A stretch of DNA of 64,000 bases, from the NCBI GenBank assembly GCA_028822065.1, contig JAPKEL010000006.1:1-64000 (forward strand). The letters run 5' to 3'. Under the pieces are notes generated by a model. The model saw only the letters and a list, made by a program, of their open reading frames with translations, was not told the DNA's origin and made no database searches. Origin of the DNA: Woeseiaceae bacterium (GTDB taxonomy: Bacteria; Pseudomonadota; Gammaproteobacteria; Steroidobacterales; Woeseiaceae). Positions 1 to 8,379 of the stretch are shown here, one piece after another (positions within the stretch are counted from its first letter, which is position 1; every line of letters starts with the position of its first letter). The position numbers and the translations under genes are program-made.

Positions 1-218
1 ATAAACTTTACGAAAGACAATTAAAAACAGGAAGCCAATCAACAAAAAGTTTCAAAGGATTAGCTTTTATTTACGAAAAAATAAATATTGAAATAACAGT
101 ATTTTCACACAAAGAGATAAGACAAATTCCCGTTAGCAGAATTAACAAAAAACCAATGCAAAGAACAAGATTAAAGGCGTTAAAAAAACTTCTAGCTACT
201 TCATGCCCTATTATCTAA
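1..218 (+). CDS. 3' end of an unidentified protein gene (5' end outside window)
   Basis: An open frame runs from position 3 to a TAA at 216-218 and encodes about 71 residues, rich in Lys/Arg and ending in a basic helix-like tail ([11 protein letters not shown] then ATSCPII). No start lies inside the window upstream of its internal Met, so it is probably the C-terminal end of a longer protein. Its last 18 bases overlap the end of the convergent gltA. I do not recognise the family. It could also be a chance open frame in AT-rich DNA, although the steady charged composition argues mildly for coding. Confidence 0.4.
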   Translation, partial: KLYERQLKTGSQSTKSFKGLAFIYEKINIEITVFSHKEIRQIPVSRINKKPMQRTRLKALKKLLATSCPII

Positions 219-1499
219 AGACATATAATCTCTTTCAGGTTGTCCAGTATAGAGCTGCCTTGGGCGGCTTATCTTTCCACTAGGATCAGCAATCATTTCC
301 CGCCAATGAGCAACCCATCCGACGGTTCTACCTATAGCAAACATTACTGTAAACATAGAGGTTGGAATGCCCAATGCTTGATAGATTATGCCGGAATAAA
401 AATCAACATTAGGATAAAGGTTCTTTTCAATGAAATATGGATCATTTAATGCTACTTCTTCTAGTTCTATAGCTAATTCAAGTAGTGGTGAATTATTTCT
501 TCCTTTTTGATTGAGCACTTTATGACACATCTCTCTGATGATTTTGGCTCTAGGATCATAGTTTTTATAGACACGATGACCAAATCCCATTAAACGAAAA
601 GGATCATCCTTATTTTTTGCTTTAGCTATATATTTTTGTATATTTTTTTTGCTACCAATATCTTCAAGCATCCTTAGCACCGCTTCATTGGCGCCACCAT
701 GAGCCGGTCCCCACAAAGCAGATATGCCCGCTGCAATTGCGGAATACGGATTCGTTCCTGAGCTTCCTGCCATTCTGACTGTCGAGGTTGAACAGTTTTG
801 CTCATGATCAGCATGCAATATAAACAACAAATCCAATGCTTCAACAGCAACTGGATCTATTTCTTGGTTTTCTGCAGGAACAGAAAAAAACATATGCAAT
901 AAATTTTCACAATACCCTAAATCATTACGAGGATAAACAAACGGCTGACCTACAGTATGTTTATATGCAGCGGCCGCAATCGTTGGTAATTTAGCAATAA
1001 TGCGATGAGCAAAAATTTCACGTGCATGGACGCTATTAATGTCCATAGTGTCATGATAATAAGCCGACATTGAACCCACGATAGCCGATAACATCGCCAT
1101 CGGGTGGGCATCATAACGAAACCCATTAAAAAATCTTAGCATGCCTTCATTCAGCATAGTGTGATGAGTAATTGACGAAGAAAAATCATTCAGCAAATTT
1201 TTATTTGGGAGCTCTCCATACAAAAGTAAATATGCCACCTCGATGAAGTGTGAAGATTTTGCTAATTGCTCAACCGGATAACCGCGATACAATAAAATAC
1301 CTTCATCGCCATCTATGTAAGTTATCTTACTATGGCAGCTTGCTGTAGAAACAAAACCAGGATCATATGTGAAGACATTCTTTTCTTCATATAACTTGCT
1401 AATATCAATAACATCTGGGCCTATTGCTCCAGATTCAACTGGCAGTTCAATTGACTCAGATCCATCAGATGAATTTAATATAAAGACATCTTTTGTCAT
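201..1499 (-). CDS. gltA: Citrate synthase, hexameric type II
   Basis: Condenses oxaloacetate and acetyl-CoA to citrate at the entry of the TCA cycle in the cytoplasm. At 432 residues it has the size of the Gram-negative enzyme, with the extra N-terminal domain ([29 protein letters not shown]) in the first 80 residues. The catalytic segments HGGANE and [14 protein letters not shown] are present in the second half. It lies 30 bases downstream of rpmE on the same strand with no obvious terminator between, so the two are likely co-transcribed. A second citrate synthase paralogue, prpC, lies at 51.3 kb. This one is the TCA enzyme because of its N-terminal domain and length. Confidence 0.97.
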   Translation of the reverse strand: MTKDVFILNSSDGSESIELPVESGAIGPDVIDISKLYEEKNVFTYDPGFVSTASCHSKITYIDGDEGILLYRGYPVEQLAKSSHFIEVAYLLLYGELPNKNLLNDFSSSITHHTMLNEGMLRFFNGFRYDAHPMAMLSAIVGSMSAYYHDTMDINSVHAREIFAHRIIAKLPTIAAAAYKHTVGQPFVYPRNDLGYCENLLHMFFSVPAENQEIDPVAVEALDLLFILHADHEQNCSTSTVRMAGSSGTNPYSAIAAGISALWGPAHGGANEAVLRMLEDIGSKKNIQKYIAKAKNKDDPFRLMGFGHRVYKNYDPRAKIIREMCHKVLNQKGRNNSPLLELAIELEEVALNDPYFIEKNLYPNVDFYSGIIYQALGIPTSMFTVMFAIGRTVGWVAHWREMIADPSGKISRPRQLYTGQPERDYMSLDNRA

Positions 1500-1529
1500 T
1501 ATTTTTTCCTACTGATAAATTTTATAATT

Positions 1530-1733
1530 TTATGACTTACCATATTTGCGACGGAACTTGTCAACCCTGCCACCAGAATCTAATATTTTTTGTTTTCCAG
1601 TATAAAAAGGGTGGCAAGCAGAACATACTTCGATACCCAAATCACCATTAAGTGTTGAGCGAGTAATAAACGTATTGCCACAGCTGCATGTGACATTTAT
1701 TTCATTATAATTAGGGTGTAGATCGGCTTTCAT
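1530..1733 (-). CDS. rpmE: 50S ribosomal protein L31, zinc-binding type
   Basis: L31 is a small protein of the large ribosomal subunit that bridges to the 30S head. The 67-residue product has the four-cysteine zinc site of the C+ form: Cys16 and Cys18 (CSC), Cys37 and Cys40 (CSAC). It also has the typical basic C-terminus ([11 protein letters not shown]). The C+ form is the one normally displaced by a cysteine-free paralogue under zinc limitation; no paralogue is in this window. It is the first gene of the leftward rpmE-gltA unit, with a sigma70-like promoter 47 bases upstream. Confidence 0.97.
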   Translation of the reverse strand: MKADLHPNYNEINVTCSCGNTFITRSTLNGDLGIEVCSACHPFYTGKQKILDSGGRVDKFRRKYGKS

Positions 1734-1779
1734 AATACTTTAATCCCGTGAATAAAAATCTCTCGATAAATGGGCGCGT

Positions 1780-1808
1780 AGAATAGCTGTAAACCAATGT
1801 TTTTTCAA
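1780..1808 (-). promoter_or_regulatory. Putative sigma70 promoter of rpmE-gltA
   Basis: On the minus strand TTGAAA (1808-1803) is followed by exactly 17 bases and TATTCT (1785-1780). That places the transcription start near 1773, about 40 bases ahead of the rpmE ATG. The inverted DnaA-box pair at 1829-1851 ends 20 bases upstream of the -35 element. Confidence 0.5.
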
Positions 1809-1828
1809 GCTATTTTTCTAAGCGGTAA

Positions 1829-1851
1829 TTATCCACAGAAGCTGTGGATAA
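1829..1851. promoter_or_regulatory. Inverted pair of consensus DnaA boxes
   Basis: TTATCCACAG and CTGTGGATAA form perfect 10-base arms around a 3-base centre. Both 9-mers match the TTATNCACA consensus exactly. They may bind DnaA and influence the adjacent rpmE-gltA promoter, or act as a DnaA titration or reactivation site. The role is inferred; the sequence match is seen. Confidence 0.6.
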
Positions 1852-2090
1852 ACCTGTGGAAGAAAATTGAGTGAATGGTCTTAGTCTATACGATTAAAGC
1901 ATTTTCACTAAAATGATTAAATTATGTACATTTAAATAAACCTATATATTTCAATAATTTATAATAATAATATTGTCATAACTATGAAACAAGAGCGATT
2001 TTATAAGTAAAATATAGTAGAGCTTTTTTAGTGTGCATAAAGATTTTCTATATTTTGCATTTTGGAAAATTATTTCCAATTAAATATGAC

Positions 2091-3260
2091 TTAAATAGGC
2101 AAAAATTTCGCCTGGATGTCATCCAAAAAACGGAAGCCAAGCGCAGTTGGGCACCATCGTCCTTTTTGCATTTCCTTCATCAATCCTAACCGATTAAGAT
2201 TAATGAGTTTTTCTTTGATTAAATCAAAAGATAAGCCAGTACAGCCTTCAAAATGTTTTTTGCTAAAACCAGACATTAATCTTAAATTATTTATCATATA
2301 CTCAAGTAAAATATCTGATTCATCGAGTGTTTTTGAGGCAAAGTCTTCTGTATTGTCAAAAGTACTGTTCATATAGGCTCTTGGAAGTGCTGGTTTCTGA
2401 TAGCGCTTTATTTCTTCATTGATTACATATTTCCCATGAGCGCCGGCACCAACAGCAATATAATTCCCAAATGTCCAATAATTAAGGTTATGCCTGCATT
2501 CTAGACCGACTTTCGCAAACGCAGATATCTCATACCTACCATAATTCGCAGTCTGTAATATCTCCAATCCTTCTTGTTGAATCGCATAAAGTAAATCATG
2601 TGATGGTATATTCTTAGGCCTTTTTTTATAAAAGACAGTATTTGGTTCTAACGTAAGTTGATAATAAGAAATATGCCCTGGATTTAATCTAGTTGCTGTG
2701 CGAACGTCTTCAATAGCCATTTGTAGTGTTTGGCCTGGTAGCCCAAACATTAAATCTATATTAATACTATCAAAGTTGGCTAATTCGGCTTGTTTATAAG
2801 AAGTCAAAATTTCCGCCGATCCATGTATTCGACCTAATAGTTTTAATGAATTTTCATTAAAACTTTGTACGCCAAGTGACAGACGATTAATACCTGCCAT
2901 TTTATATTCAGATAAATTTTTGTGCTCTAACGAACCGGGGTTAGCTTCCATGGTTATCTCAATGTCATCTGAAATAATAAATTGGGTTTTTATATGGTCT
3001 AAGATCGCTTTTATTTCATCTGGGTCAAAAAGACTTGGCGTGCCACCTCCAATAAAAATTGTTTTTAGGGTTGCGTCTGAAAATCTCTTCCCTTCCATAG
3101 TAATATCTTTAAGAAGAATGTGAATGTATTTTTTTCGCTCTTCATAAGAGCCATTTACGTGTGAATTAAAATCACAATATGGGCATTTTTTTATACACCA
3201 TGGGAGGTGAACATATAATGATGATGGAAGAGATTGTGATGTAATCAATTTAATTTTCAA
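2091..3260 (-). CDS. hemW: HemW-like radical SAM heme chaperone
   Basis: This is a member of the HemW branch of the HemN-like radical SAM family, once annotated as oxygen-independent coproporphyrinogen oxidase and now regarded as a heme chaperone. Cys22, Cys26 and Cys29 (CIKKCPYC) form the 4Fe-4S/SAM site close to the N-terminus. HemW-type segments follow, including GGGTPSLF, SLGVQSF and RHNLNYW. Its start overlaps the end of rdgB by 11 bases, which fits translational coupling in a leftward rph-rdgB-hemW unit. The rdgB-hemW pairing is widespread in proteobacteria. The length of 389 residues is normal. Confidence 0.93.
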   Translation of the reverse strand: MKIKLITSQSLPSSLYVHLPWCIKKCPYCDFNSHVNGSYEERKKYIHILLKDITMEGKRFSDATLKTIFIGGGTPSLFDPDEIKAILDHIKTQFIISDDIEITMEANPGSLEHKNLSEYKMAGINRLSLGVQSFNENSLKLLGRIHGSAEILTSYKQAELANFDSINIDLMFGLPGQTLQMAIEDVRTATRLNPGHISYYQLTLEPNTVFYKKRPKNIPSHDLLYAIQQEGLEILQTANYGRYEISAFAKVGLECRHNLNYWTFGNYIAVGAGAHGKYVINEEIKRYQKPALPRAYMNSTFDNTEDFASKTLDESDILLEYMINNLRLMSGFSKKHFEGCTGLSFDLIKEKLINLNRLGLMKEMQKGRWCPTALGFRFLDDIQAKFLPI

Positions 3261-3867
3261 GTATTAAGTTTTTCTTTAAGAGCTCTCTGACAAGAGTTTT
3301 GTTGGCTTTACCCCGATGACTGTATTTATTTTTAACGTCAACAGCAAGTTCAGCAGCTGTTAATTTTAATTCTGGAACAAAAAAAATTGAATCATACCCA
3401 AATCCTTTATTTCCAGTTTGATTATCACAAATCATTCCATTCCATTCTGCCGTTACAATAATTGGCTCTTTGTCTTGGGAAGAGCGAAGATAAATCAAAC
3501 AACAATGAAATCTTGCTTGTCGCTCATTTTCACCCTCCATTTTCTTTAAAAGAAAATCAATATTCTCCTCATCGCTCGAATTTACGCCAGCATAACGTGC
3601 AGAATAAACTCCTGGCATACCGTCTAAACTATCCACAATTAAACCAGAATCATCTGCAATGACAGGATGCTCAGACAAGGATGCTGCATGGTGTGCTTTT
3701 TGCATAGCATTAGCCAAAAAACTATTCCCCGTCTCATCTACAGGCGAAATACCAGCTTTACTTTGAGCAATAATATCTACCTGAAAACCATCAAAGCATG
3801 CTTGCAGTTCTCTTAACTTGCCTTGATTATTAGTAGCAAGAACAATTTTTTGTTTTTGAAATGCCAA
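3250..3867 (-). CDS. rdgB: dITP/XTP pyrophosphatase (non-canonical purine NTPase)
   Basis: Hydrolyses dITP, ITP and XTP to monophosphates and so keeps deaminated purines out of DNA and RNA. The 205-residue product has the Ham1 family start (VLATNNQGKLREL), the central VIADDSGL and GMPGVYSARYAG blocks, and the C-terminal GFGYDSIFF and SHRGKA segments. It lies 29 bases after rph and overlaps hemW. The usual length in this family is about 195-205, so it is full size. Confidence 0.96.
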   Translation of the reverse strand: MAFQKQKIVLATNNQGKLRELQACFDGFQVDIIAQSKAGISPVDETGNSFLANAMQKAHHAASLSEHPVIADDSGLIVDSLDGMPGVYSARYAGVNSSDEENIDFLLKKMEGENERQARFHCCLIYLRSSQDKEPIIVTAEWNGMICDNQTGNKGFGYDSIFFVPELKLTAAELAVDVKNKYSHRGKANKTLVRELLKKNLILEN

Positions 3868-3896
3868 TTATATAAACTCACCTACTTTAAAAAAAA

Positions 3897-4619
3897 CTAC
3901 TTATACTGCTCAAAAGCTTTTTTTTGCAGCATAATAATCTCTTGAATTCCAAGTTCAGCAAACGTGAGCATCTTGTCGAGTTCGGTCTTTTTGAATGCAC
4001 GACCTTCTGCGGTGCCTTGAACTTCGATAAATTCACCAAGACCATTCATTACGATATTCATGTCAGTTTCAGCAGAGCTGTCTTCGAGATAATTTAAATC
4101 AAGAATTGGTTCATCCTGATATATACCAACTGATATTGCTCCCAAATAATTAGTGAGAGGATTAATACTTATTAAACTCTTTTGCAACAAATTATTGATG
4201 GCTATTTTCAATGCTAAATATGCCCCGCTTATTGCAGCCGTACGAGTACCTCCATCAGCCTGAATCACATCACAGTCCAAAGTAATCGTTTTTTCTCCAA
4301 GAGCTTTTAGATTTATGGCGCCCCTCATTGCGCGCCCAATCAATCTTTGTATTTCTTGAGTCCTGCCACTCTGCTTACCTCTTGTGGCTTCCCTATTTGA
4401 TCTCGTATGAGTGGCCCGAGGAAGCATCCCATATTCGGCTGTTATCCATCCAGAACCTTGTCCTCTTATCCAGCGCGGAACATTAGATTCAACTGATGCT
4501 GTACATAAAACTTTTGTGTCGCCGAATATGGCTAGAACACTTCCTTCGGCGTGCTTAGTATAATTTACTGTGAATTCTATTTTTCGTAATTCATTATTTT
4601 TTCTGCCGTCATGTCGCAT
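3897..4619 (-). CDS. rph: Ribonuclease PH
   Basis: A phosphorolytic 3'-5' exoribonuclease that trims tRNA precursors. The 240 residues match the family from the first residue ([29 protein letters not shown]) through the basic loop [23 protein letters not shown] to the phosphate-site region [16 protein letters not shown]. It opens the leftward rph-rdgB-hemW unit and is divergent from gmk. The 145-base gap between them must hold both promoters. Confidence 0.97.
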   Translation of the reverse strand: MRHDGRKNNELRKIEFTVNYTKHAEGSVLAIFGDTKVLCTASVESNVPRWIRGQGSGWITAEYGMLPRATHTRSNREATRGKQSGRTQEIQRLIGRAMRGAINLKALGEKTITLDCDVIQADGGTRTAAISGAYLALKIAINNLLQKSLISINPLTNYLGAISVGIYQDEPILDLNYLEDSSAETDMNIVMNGLGEFIEVQGTAEGRAFKKTELDKMLTFAELGIQEIIMLQKKAFEQYK

Positions 4620-4703
4620 TACTTGCTCCCAATATTTTTAACCGCATATAATCTATTAATCGTGCTTTTTTAAAATAAAATATTTTAAAAAAATAAAAGT
4701 ATT

Positions 4704-4724
4704 CATTGAACAAATCATTGAACA
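4704..4724 (+). repeat. Direct repeat CATTGAACA x2 in the rph/gmk promoter region
   Basis: CATTGAACA occurs at 4704-4712 and 4716-4724 with a 12-base period. An inverted TGTTCA follows at 4734-4739. The second copy overlaps the proposed gmk -35 element, so this could be an operator. No regulator is identified. Confidence 0.45.
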
Positions 4725-4746
4725 TATCCAAACTGTTCATTTATAA
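4718..4746 (+). promoter_or_regulatory. Putative sigma70 promoter of gmk-rpoZ-spoT
   Basis: TTGAAC (4718-4723), a 17-base spacer and TTATAA (4741-4746) give a start near 4753. That is only about a dozen bases before the gmk ATG, so the leader would be very short and lack a Shine-Dalgarno sequence. Confidence 0.4.
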
Positions 4747-4764
4747 AATACAAAAAATTACTAT

Positions 4765-5382
4765 ATGAATAATCCAACGAATTTATTTGTTATTTCTGCG
4801 CCATCCGGTGCTGGGAAAACTACGTTAGTCAAAAAGCTTATTTCTAGAAATAATAAATTAAAGTATTCCGTATCATATACCACCCGCACCCCCAGAAAAA
4901 ATGAAATTCATGGTCGTGATTATTTCTTTGTGTCAATGAATACTTTTAATGATTTAAAAAATAAAAAAGCATTCATTGAATATGCTAACGTCTTTGAAAA
5001 TCTCTACGCCACCAGCCGAGAACAAGTCCAAAATATCCTCAATAAAAATCAACATGCAATTCTAGAAATTGATTGGCAGGGAGCGCAACAGGTTCGAAAA
5101 TCAATGCCTCAATGTATTTCAATATTTATTTTACCACCATCTCAGAGAGCATTGCGTGAAAGATTAACAAACCGAGCTACCGATACAAAAGAAATCATAG
5201 AGAAGCGTCTAAAGGAAGCGCTGGACGATATGTCTCATTGGAATGAGTTCGATTATTGCATCATTAATGATGAATTTAACATCGCTGCTAACGAATTAGC
5301 GGCTATTTTTTCTGCAGAAAATAATCATAACAGCACAAAAAACCCAGTATTAATCAAAAAAATTAAAAAGATACTGGTGTAG
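4765..5382 (+). CDS. gmk: Guanylate kinase
   Basis: Phosphorylates GMP to GDP, supplying GTP and the precursor for (p)ppGpp. The 205-residue product has the P-loop SAPSGAGKTTL near residues 10-20, the GMP-binding segment (YTTRTPRKNEIHGRDYFF) and the core AILEIDWQGAQQVR. It heads the gmk-rpoZ-spoT-ridA-recG series seen in many gammaproteobacteria. No good ribosome binding site precedes the ATG, consistent with a short or leaderless transcript. Confidence 0.97.
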   Translation: MNNPTNLFVISAPSGAGKTTLVKKLISRNNKLKYSVSYTTRTPRKNEIHGRDYFFVSMNTFNDLKNKKAFIEYANVFENLYATSREQVQNILNKNQHAILEIDWQGAQQVRKSMPQCISIFILPPSQRALRERLTNRATDTKEIIEKRLKEALDDMSHWNEFDYCIINDEFNIAANELAAIFSAENNHNSTKNPVLIKKIKKILV

Positions 5383-5449
5383 TAACCTTAGAAGTAGGAT
5401 AGAATCTGTCTTTTAAATGGTTGGTTAAATTCAATTAATAGGAAATAAG

Positions 5450-5731
5450 ATGGCCAGAATAACTGTAGAAGATTGTATGCACAAAGTTGATAATATATTT
5501 GACATGATTCTCATGGCCGCAAAGAGAGCAAAAAAAATTGCTCATGGGGCTGAGGTGCTTGTAGAGCGAGAAAATGATAAGCCAACAGTACTTGCGCTAA
5601 GAGAAATAGCCGCGGGTGAAATTTCGCCTAGTGTGCTGGAAGAAATGGATTTAATAGATGCTGAAGCATTATTAAAAAATGAAGAAACGGATGATATTAT
5701 GCCGCTTCAGAGCTTATCTATTGGAAAATAA
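5450..5731 (+). CDS. rpoZ: RNA polymerase omega subunit
   Basis: Omega is the small core subunit that helps fold beta-prime and forms part of a ppGpp site on RNA polymerase. The 93-residue product has the typical start MARITVEDC, the VDNIFDMILMAAKRAKKI helix and the PTVLALREIAAGEI segment. GGAAATAAG precedes the ATG. Its position between gmk and spoT links nucleotide supply, alarmone metabolism and the alarmone target in one unit. Confidence 0.97.
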   Translation: MARITVEDCMHKVDNIFDMILMAAKRAKKIAHGAEVLVERENDKPTVLALREIAAGEISPSVLEEMDLIDAEALLKNEETDDIMPLQSLSIGK

Positions 5732-5793
5732 ATAATTATCAACGTTGTATAATCACAACTTCGCATTATCCTGCTTAAAAAATATAAACTAAT

Positions 5794-7947
5794 ATGGATT
5801 ACGCGAATCTAATTCGTCAGAAAGTCATCACCGGCGCAAAACAAGAAGAAAAATTACTTCAACAACTGCTTGTTTCGCTTTCTGATTATATGCCAACATC
5901 CGAACAATCGGTTGTGATCAAAGCCTATGAATATGGTGCAAAAGCACATATCGATCAAATCCGATTGAGTGGTGAACCTTATATTTGTCACCCGTTATCA
6001 GTTGCACAAATCCTGGCAAATATGCGAATGGACAACCAAACTATTTGTGCAGCTTTACTTCATGATGTCATTGAAGATACCGACATAAATTTAACTGATT
6101 TAGAAAATATCTTTAATAAAGAAATTGCCATATTGGTTGATAGTGTCAGTAAACTTGATCAAATAACATTTAATAATCGTGCTGAAGCACAAGCTGAAAC
6201 TTTCCGTAAAATGATACTGGCGATGGTTGAAGATATTCGCGTAATATTTATAAAACTATCTGACCGTCTGCATAATATGCGGACCTTGCAGTATCTACCA
6301 GAGCCTAAAAGAAAACTTAAAGCAAAAGAAACATTAGATATTTATGCTCCCATAGCAAATCGATTAGGAATTAATAAAATAAAAAATGAGCTGGAAGACC
6401 TCGGTATACAGCATCTTTTTCCTTATCGTTATCGAGTTATCAGCAAAGCCTTAAAAAAAAGTAAAGGTGGACAAAAAAGAATTGTAAAAAAAATCTCTTC
6501 TCGAATATTAGATGCCATGACTAACGAAAATATTGAGGGTGAAGTCATTGGGAGAGAAAAACAGCTTTATAGTATTTATAAAAAAATGAAAATAAAGAAA
6601 CGCTCCCTCAAAGAGGTAGCTGATGTCTATGGATTTAGAATCATTGTTAATAATGTTAATAATTGCTATCAATTACTTGGAATTATTCACGGACTATACA
6701 AACCCATGCCTGGACGTTTTAAAGATTATATTGCCATCCCAAGAATTAACGGATATCAATCATTGCATACTACTCTTTTTGGGCCTAACGGTTTGCCGCT
6801 AGAAATTCAGATTAGAACGACCGAGATGAATCGACTCGCTGAATCCGGTGTTGCTGCTCACTGGCAATATAAGGCAGTTGATAAAAATACAGCTATACCT
6901 CATCTCCGCACAAGAAAGTGGTTACAAAATATTGGTGAACGTGAAGAGAGCATGAGCTCCGCTGAGTTTTTAGAAAATGTGAAGGTAGATCTGTTCCCAG
7001 ACAAAATATACGTTTTTACTCCTGATGGAGATATTATGCCCCTTCCTAAAGGAGCATCTATTATAGATTTTGCTTATGCAGTTCACACCGATATTGGCAA
7101 TCAATGTGTTGAGGCTGAAATTGATAGAGCCCTTGTCCCGCTTAGAACAATTTTACAAAATGGCCAAACAGTAAAAATCATTACCAGTAAAAATGCCAAC
7201 CCCAATCCAAATTGGATTAACTTTGCTATAACAGCAAAAGCACTTTCTAGCATACAAAATTATTTAAAAACCATTCGCAAAAGTGATGCTTATGAACTTG
7301 GTAAAAAATTACTTAACTCTGCACTTGATGACCTAAATACTTCGATTCGTAAAATTGGAAGAAAACGAAAAAATGAAGTTTTCAAAGAGCTAGGAGTTGA
7401 AAGTTTAAAGCAATTATATCAAGAAATTGGCCTAGGTGATCGACTGGCTCCTTTGACCGCAAGATATCTCGCCGTTGATAAAGACGTTGATATCAAACTT
7501 ACAAAAACTAACCTCGTCATTGAGGGCACAGAAGGAATGATAGTGAGTTATGGGCATTGTTGCTATCCTATTCCTGGTGATGACGTCATGGGCTACATGA
7601 GCTCAGGAAGAGGAGTTGTTATTCATAGAAATAACTGCCGTAATCTAAGAATATTTCGTAAACACCCAACAAAATGGTTATCCGTAAGCTGGCAAAAAAA
7701 TATTAACAGGCAGTTCTCCAGTCAAATTCATGTTGAAACTGAAAATAAAACCGGTGTATTAGCGGAAGTAGCAAGCACTATCGCAGACTCCGATTCTAAT
7801 ATTGAATCAGTGACAGTGGCTAGCCATGAAGATTATTCAGAATTAATTTTCATATTAAATGTTAAAGATAGAATTCATTTAGCACAAATAATCAGAAATA
7901 TAAGGAACATGAAAAAAGTTCATCGCATCACAAGAGAAAAAAACTAA
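5794..7947 (+). CDS. spoT: Bifunctional (p)ppGpp synthetase/hydrolase SpoT
   Basis: Makes and degrades the stringent-response alarmone (p)ppGpp. The 717 residues run in the family order. The HD hydrolase domain has its His90-Asp91 pair in LLHDVIEDT. The synthetase domain carries RFKD (308-311, the basic form found in bifunctional enzymes rather than the acidic one of RelA) and GYQSLH (320-325). A TGS domain spans about 403-463, and the C-terminal ACT domain starts near 640. Both active sites look intact. No second RelA-type gene is in the window. Confidence 0.97.
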   Translation: MDYANLIRQKVITGAKQEEKLLQQLLVSLSDYMPTSEQSVVIKAYEYGAKAHIDQIRLSGEPYICHPLSVAQILANMRMDNQTICAALLHDVIEDTDINLTDLENIFNKEIAILVDSVSKLDQITFNNRAEAQAETFRKMILAMVEDIRVIFIKLSDRLHNMRTLQYLPEPKRKLKAKETLDIYAPIANRLGINKIKNELEDLGIQHLFPYRYRVISKALKKSKGGQKRIVKKISSRILDAMTNENIEGEVIGREKQLYSIYKKMKIKKRSLKEVADVYGFRIIVNNVNNCYQLLGIIHGLYKPMPGRFKDYIAIPRINGYQSLHTTLFGPNGLPLEIQIRTTEMNRLAESGVAAHWQYKAVDKNTAIPHLRTRKWLQNIGEREESMSSAEFLENVKVDLFPDKIYVFTPDGDIMPLPKGASIIDFAYAVHTDIGNQCVEAEIDRALVPLRTILQNGQTVKIITSKNANPNPNWINFAITAKALSSIQNYLKTIRKSDAYELGKKLLNSALDDLNTSIRKIGRKRKNEVFKELGVESLKQLYQEIGLGDRLAPLTARYLAVDKDVDIKLTKTNLVIEGTEGMIVSYGHCCYPIPGDDVMGYMSSGRGVVIHRNNCRNLRIFRKHPTKWLSVSWQKNINRQFSSQIHVETENKTGVLAEVASTIADSDSNIESVTVASHEDYSELIFILNVKDRIHLAQIIRNIRNMKKVHRITREKN

Positions 7948-7973
7948 TTAATAAAATTTGGAGTAATAAAAAA

Positions 7974-8357
7974 ATGAAAAAAATAATTCATACTGATAAG
8001 GCGCCTTTGGCCATTGGCACATACTCTCAAGCAGTGGCGACTGAAAATCTAACCTTTATTTCAGGACAAATACCACTCATTCCAGAATCAATGGAAATCG
8101 TCCCTGGTGATTTCAAAGATAGAGCACACCAAGTCTTCAAAAATCTTGAAAATATAGCAAAAGCGGCAGGAGGAACATTAGATAATGCAGTTAAAGTGAC
8201 TATCTTTCTTACGGATTTAGATAATTTTACATCCGTCAATGAAGTGATGGCTGAATATTTTCAAGAACCCTATCCGGCCAGAGCGGCGGTCGGTGTTTCC
8301 TCGTTGCCAAAAGGCGTGGATATCGAAGTTGAAGCTATACTGGGTCTGAAAGGGTAA
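7974..8357 (+). CDS. ridA: RidA family enamine/imine deaminase
   Basis: Hydrolyses reactive 2-aminoacrylate and related enamines released by PLP enzymes, protecting those enzymes. The 127-residue product shows the YjgF/YER057c/UK114 pattern (APLAIGTYSQAV, FISGQIPL, VKVTIFLTDLDNF). The catalytic arginine is Arg105 in PARAAVGV. It sits between spoT and recG, the place taken by trmH in enterics and by ridA in pseudomonads. Confidence 0.95.
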   Translation: MKKIIHTDKAPLAIGTYSQAVATENLTFISGQIPLIPESMEIVPGDFKDRAHQVFKNLENIAKAAGGTLDNAVKVTIFLTDLDNFTSVNEVMAEYFQEPYPARAAVGVSSLPKGVDIEVEAILGLKG

Positions 8358-8379
8358 AATATAATATTGTTACTTAATA

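Larger units (their letters stand above)
1734..2090. other. 357-base rpmE/hemW intergenic region with an oriC-like DnaA-box cluster
   Basis: No gene is visible here. The region holds the rpmE promoter, a perfect inverted pair of consensus DnaA boxes (TTATCCACA at 1829-1837 and TGTGGATAA at 1843-1851), a degenerate box TGTGGAAGA at 1855-1863, and a third consensus box TGTGCATAA at 2032-2040. Between them, about 1900-2000, the DNA is almost purely A/T. A short palindrome, TTGGAAA-ATTA-TTTCCAA (2062-2079), lies just after hemW without a T-run, so it is a poor terminator candidate. Confidence 0.6.

Noticed and set aside
240-449. Plus-strand frame inside gltA, and the many similar frames opposite other genes
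   Set aside because: These lie fully inside well-identified genes on the other strand and show no family features.
2062-2079. Palindrome TTGGAAA-ATTA-TTTCCAA after hemW as a terminator
   Set aside because: The stem is short and A/T-rich and no T-run follows on the hemW strand.
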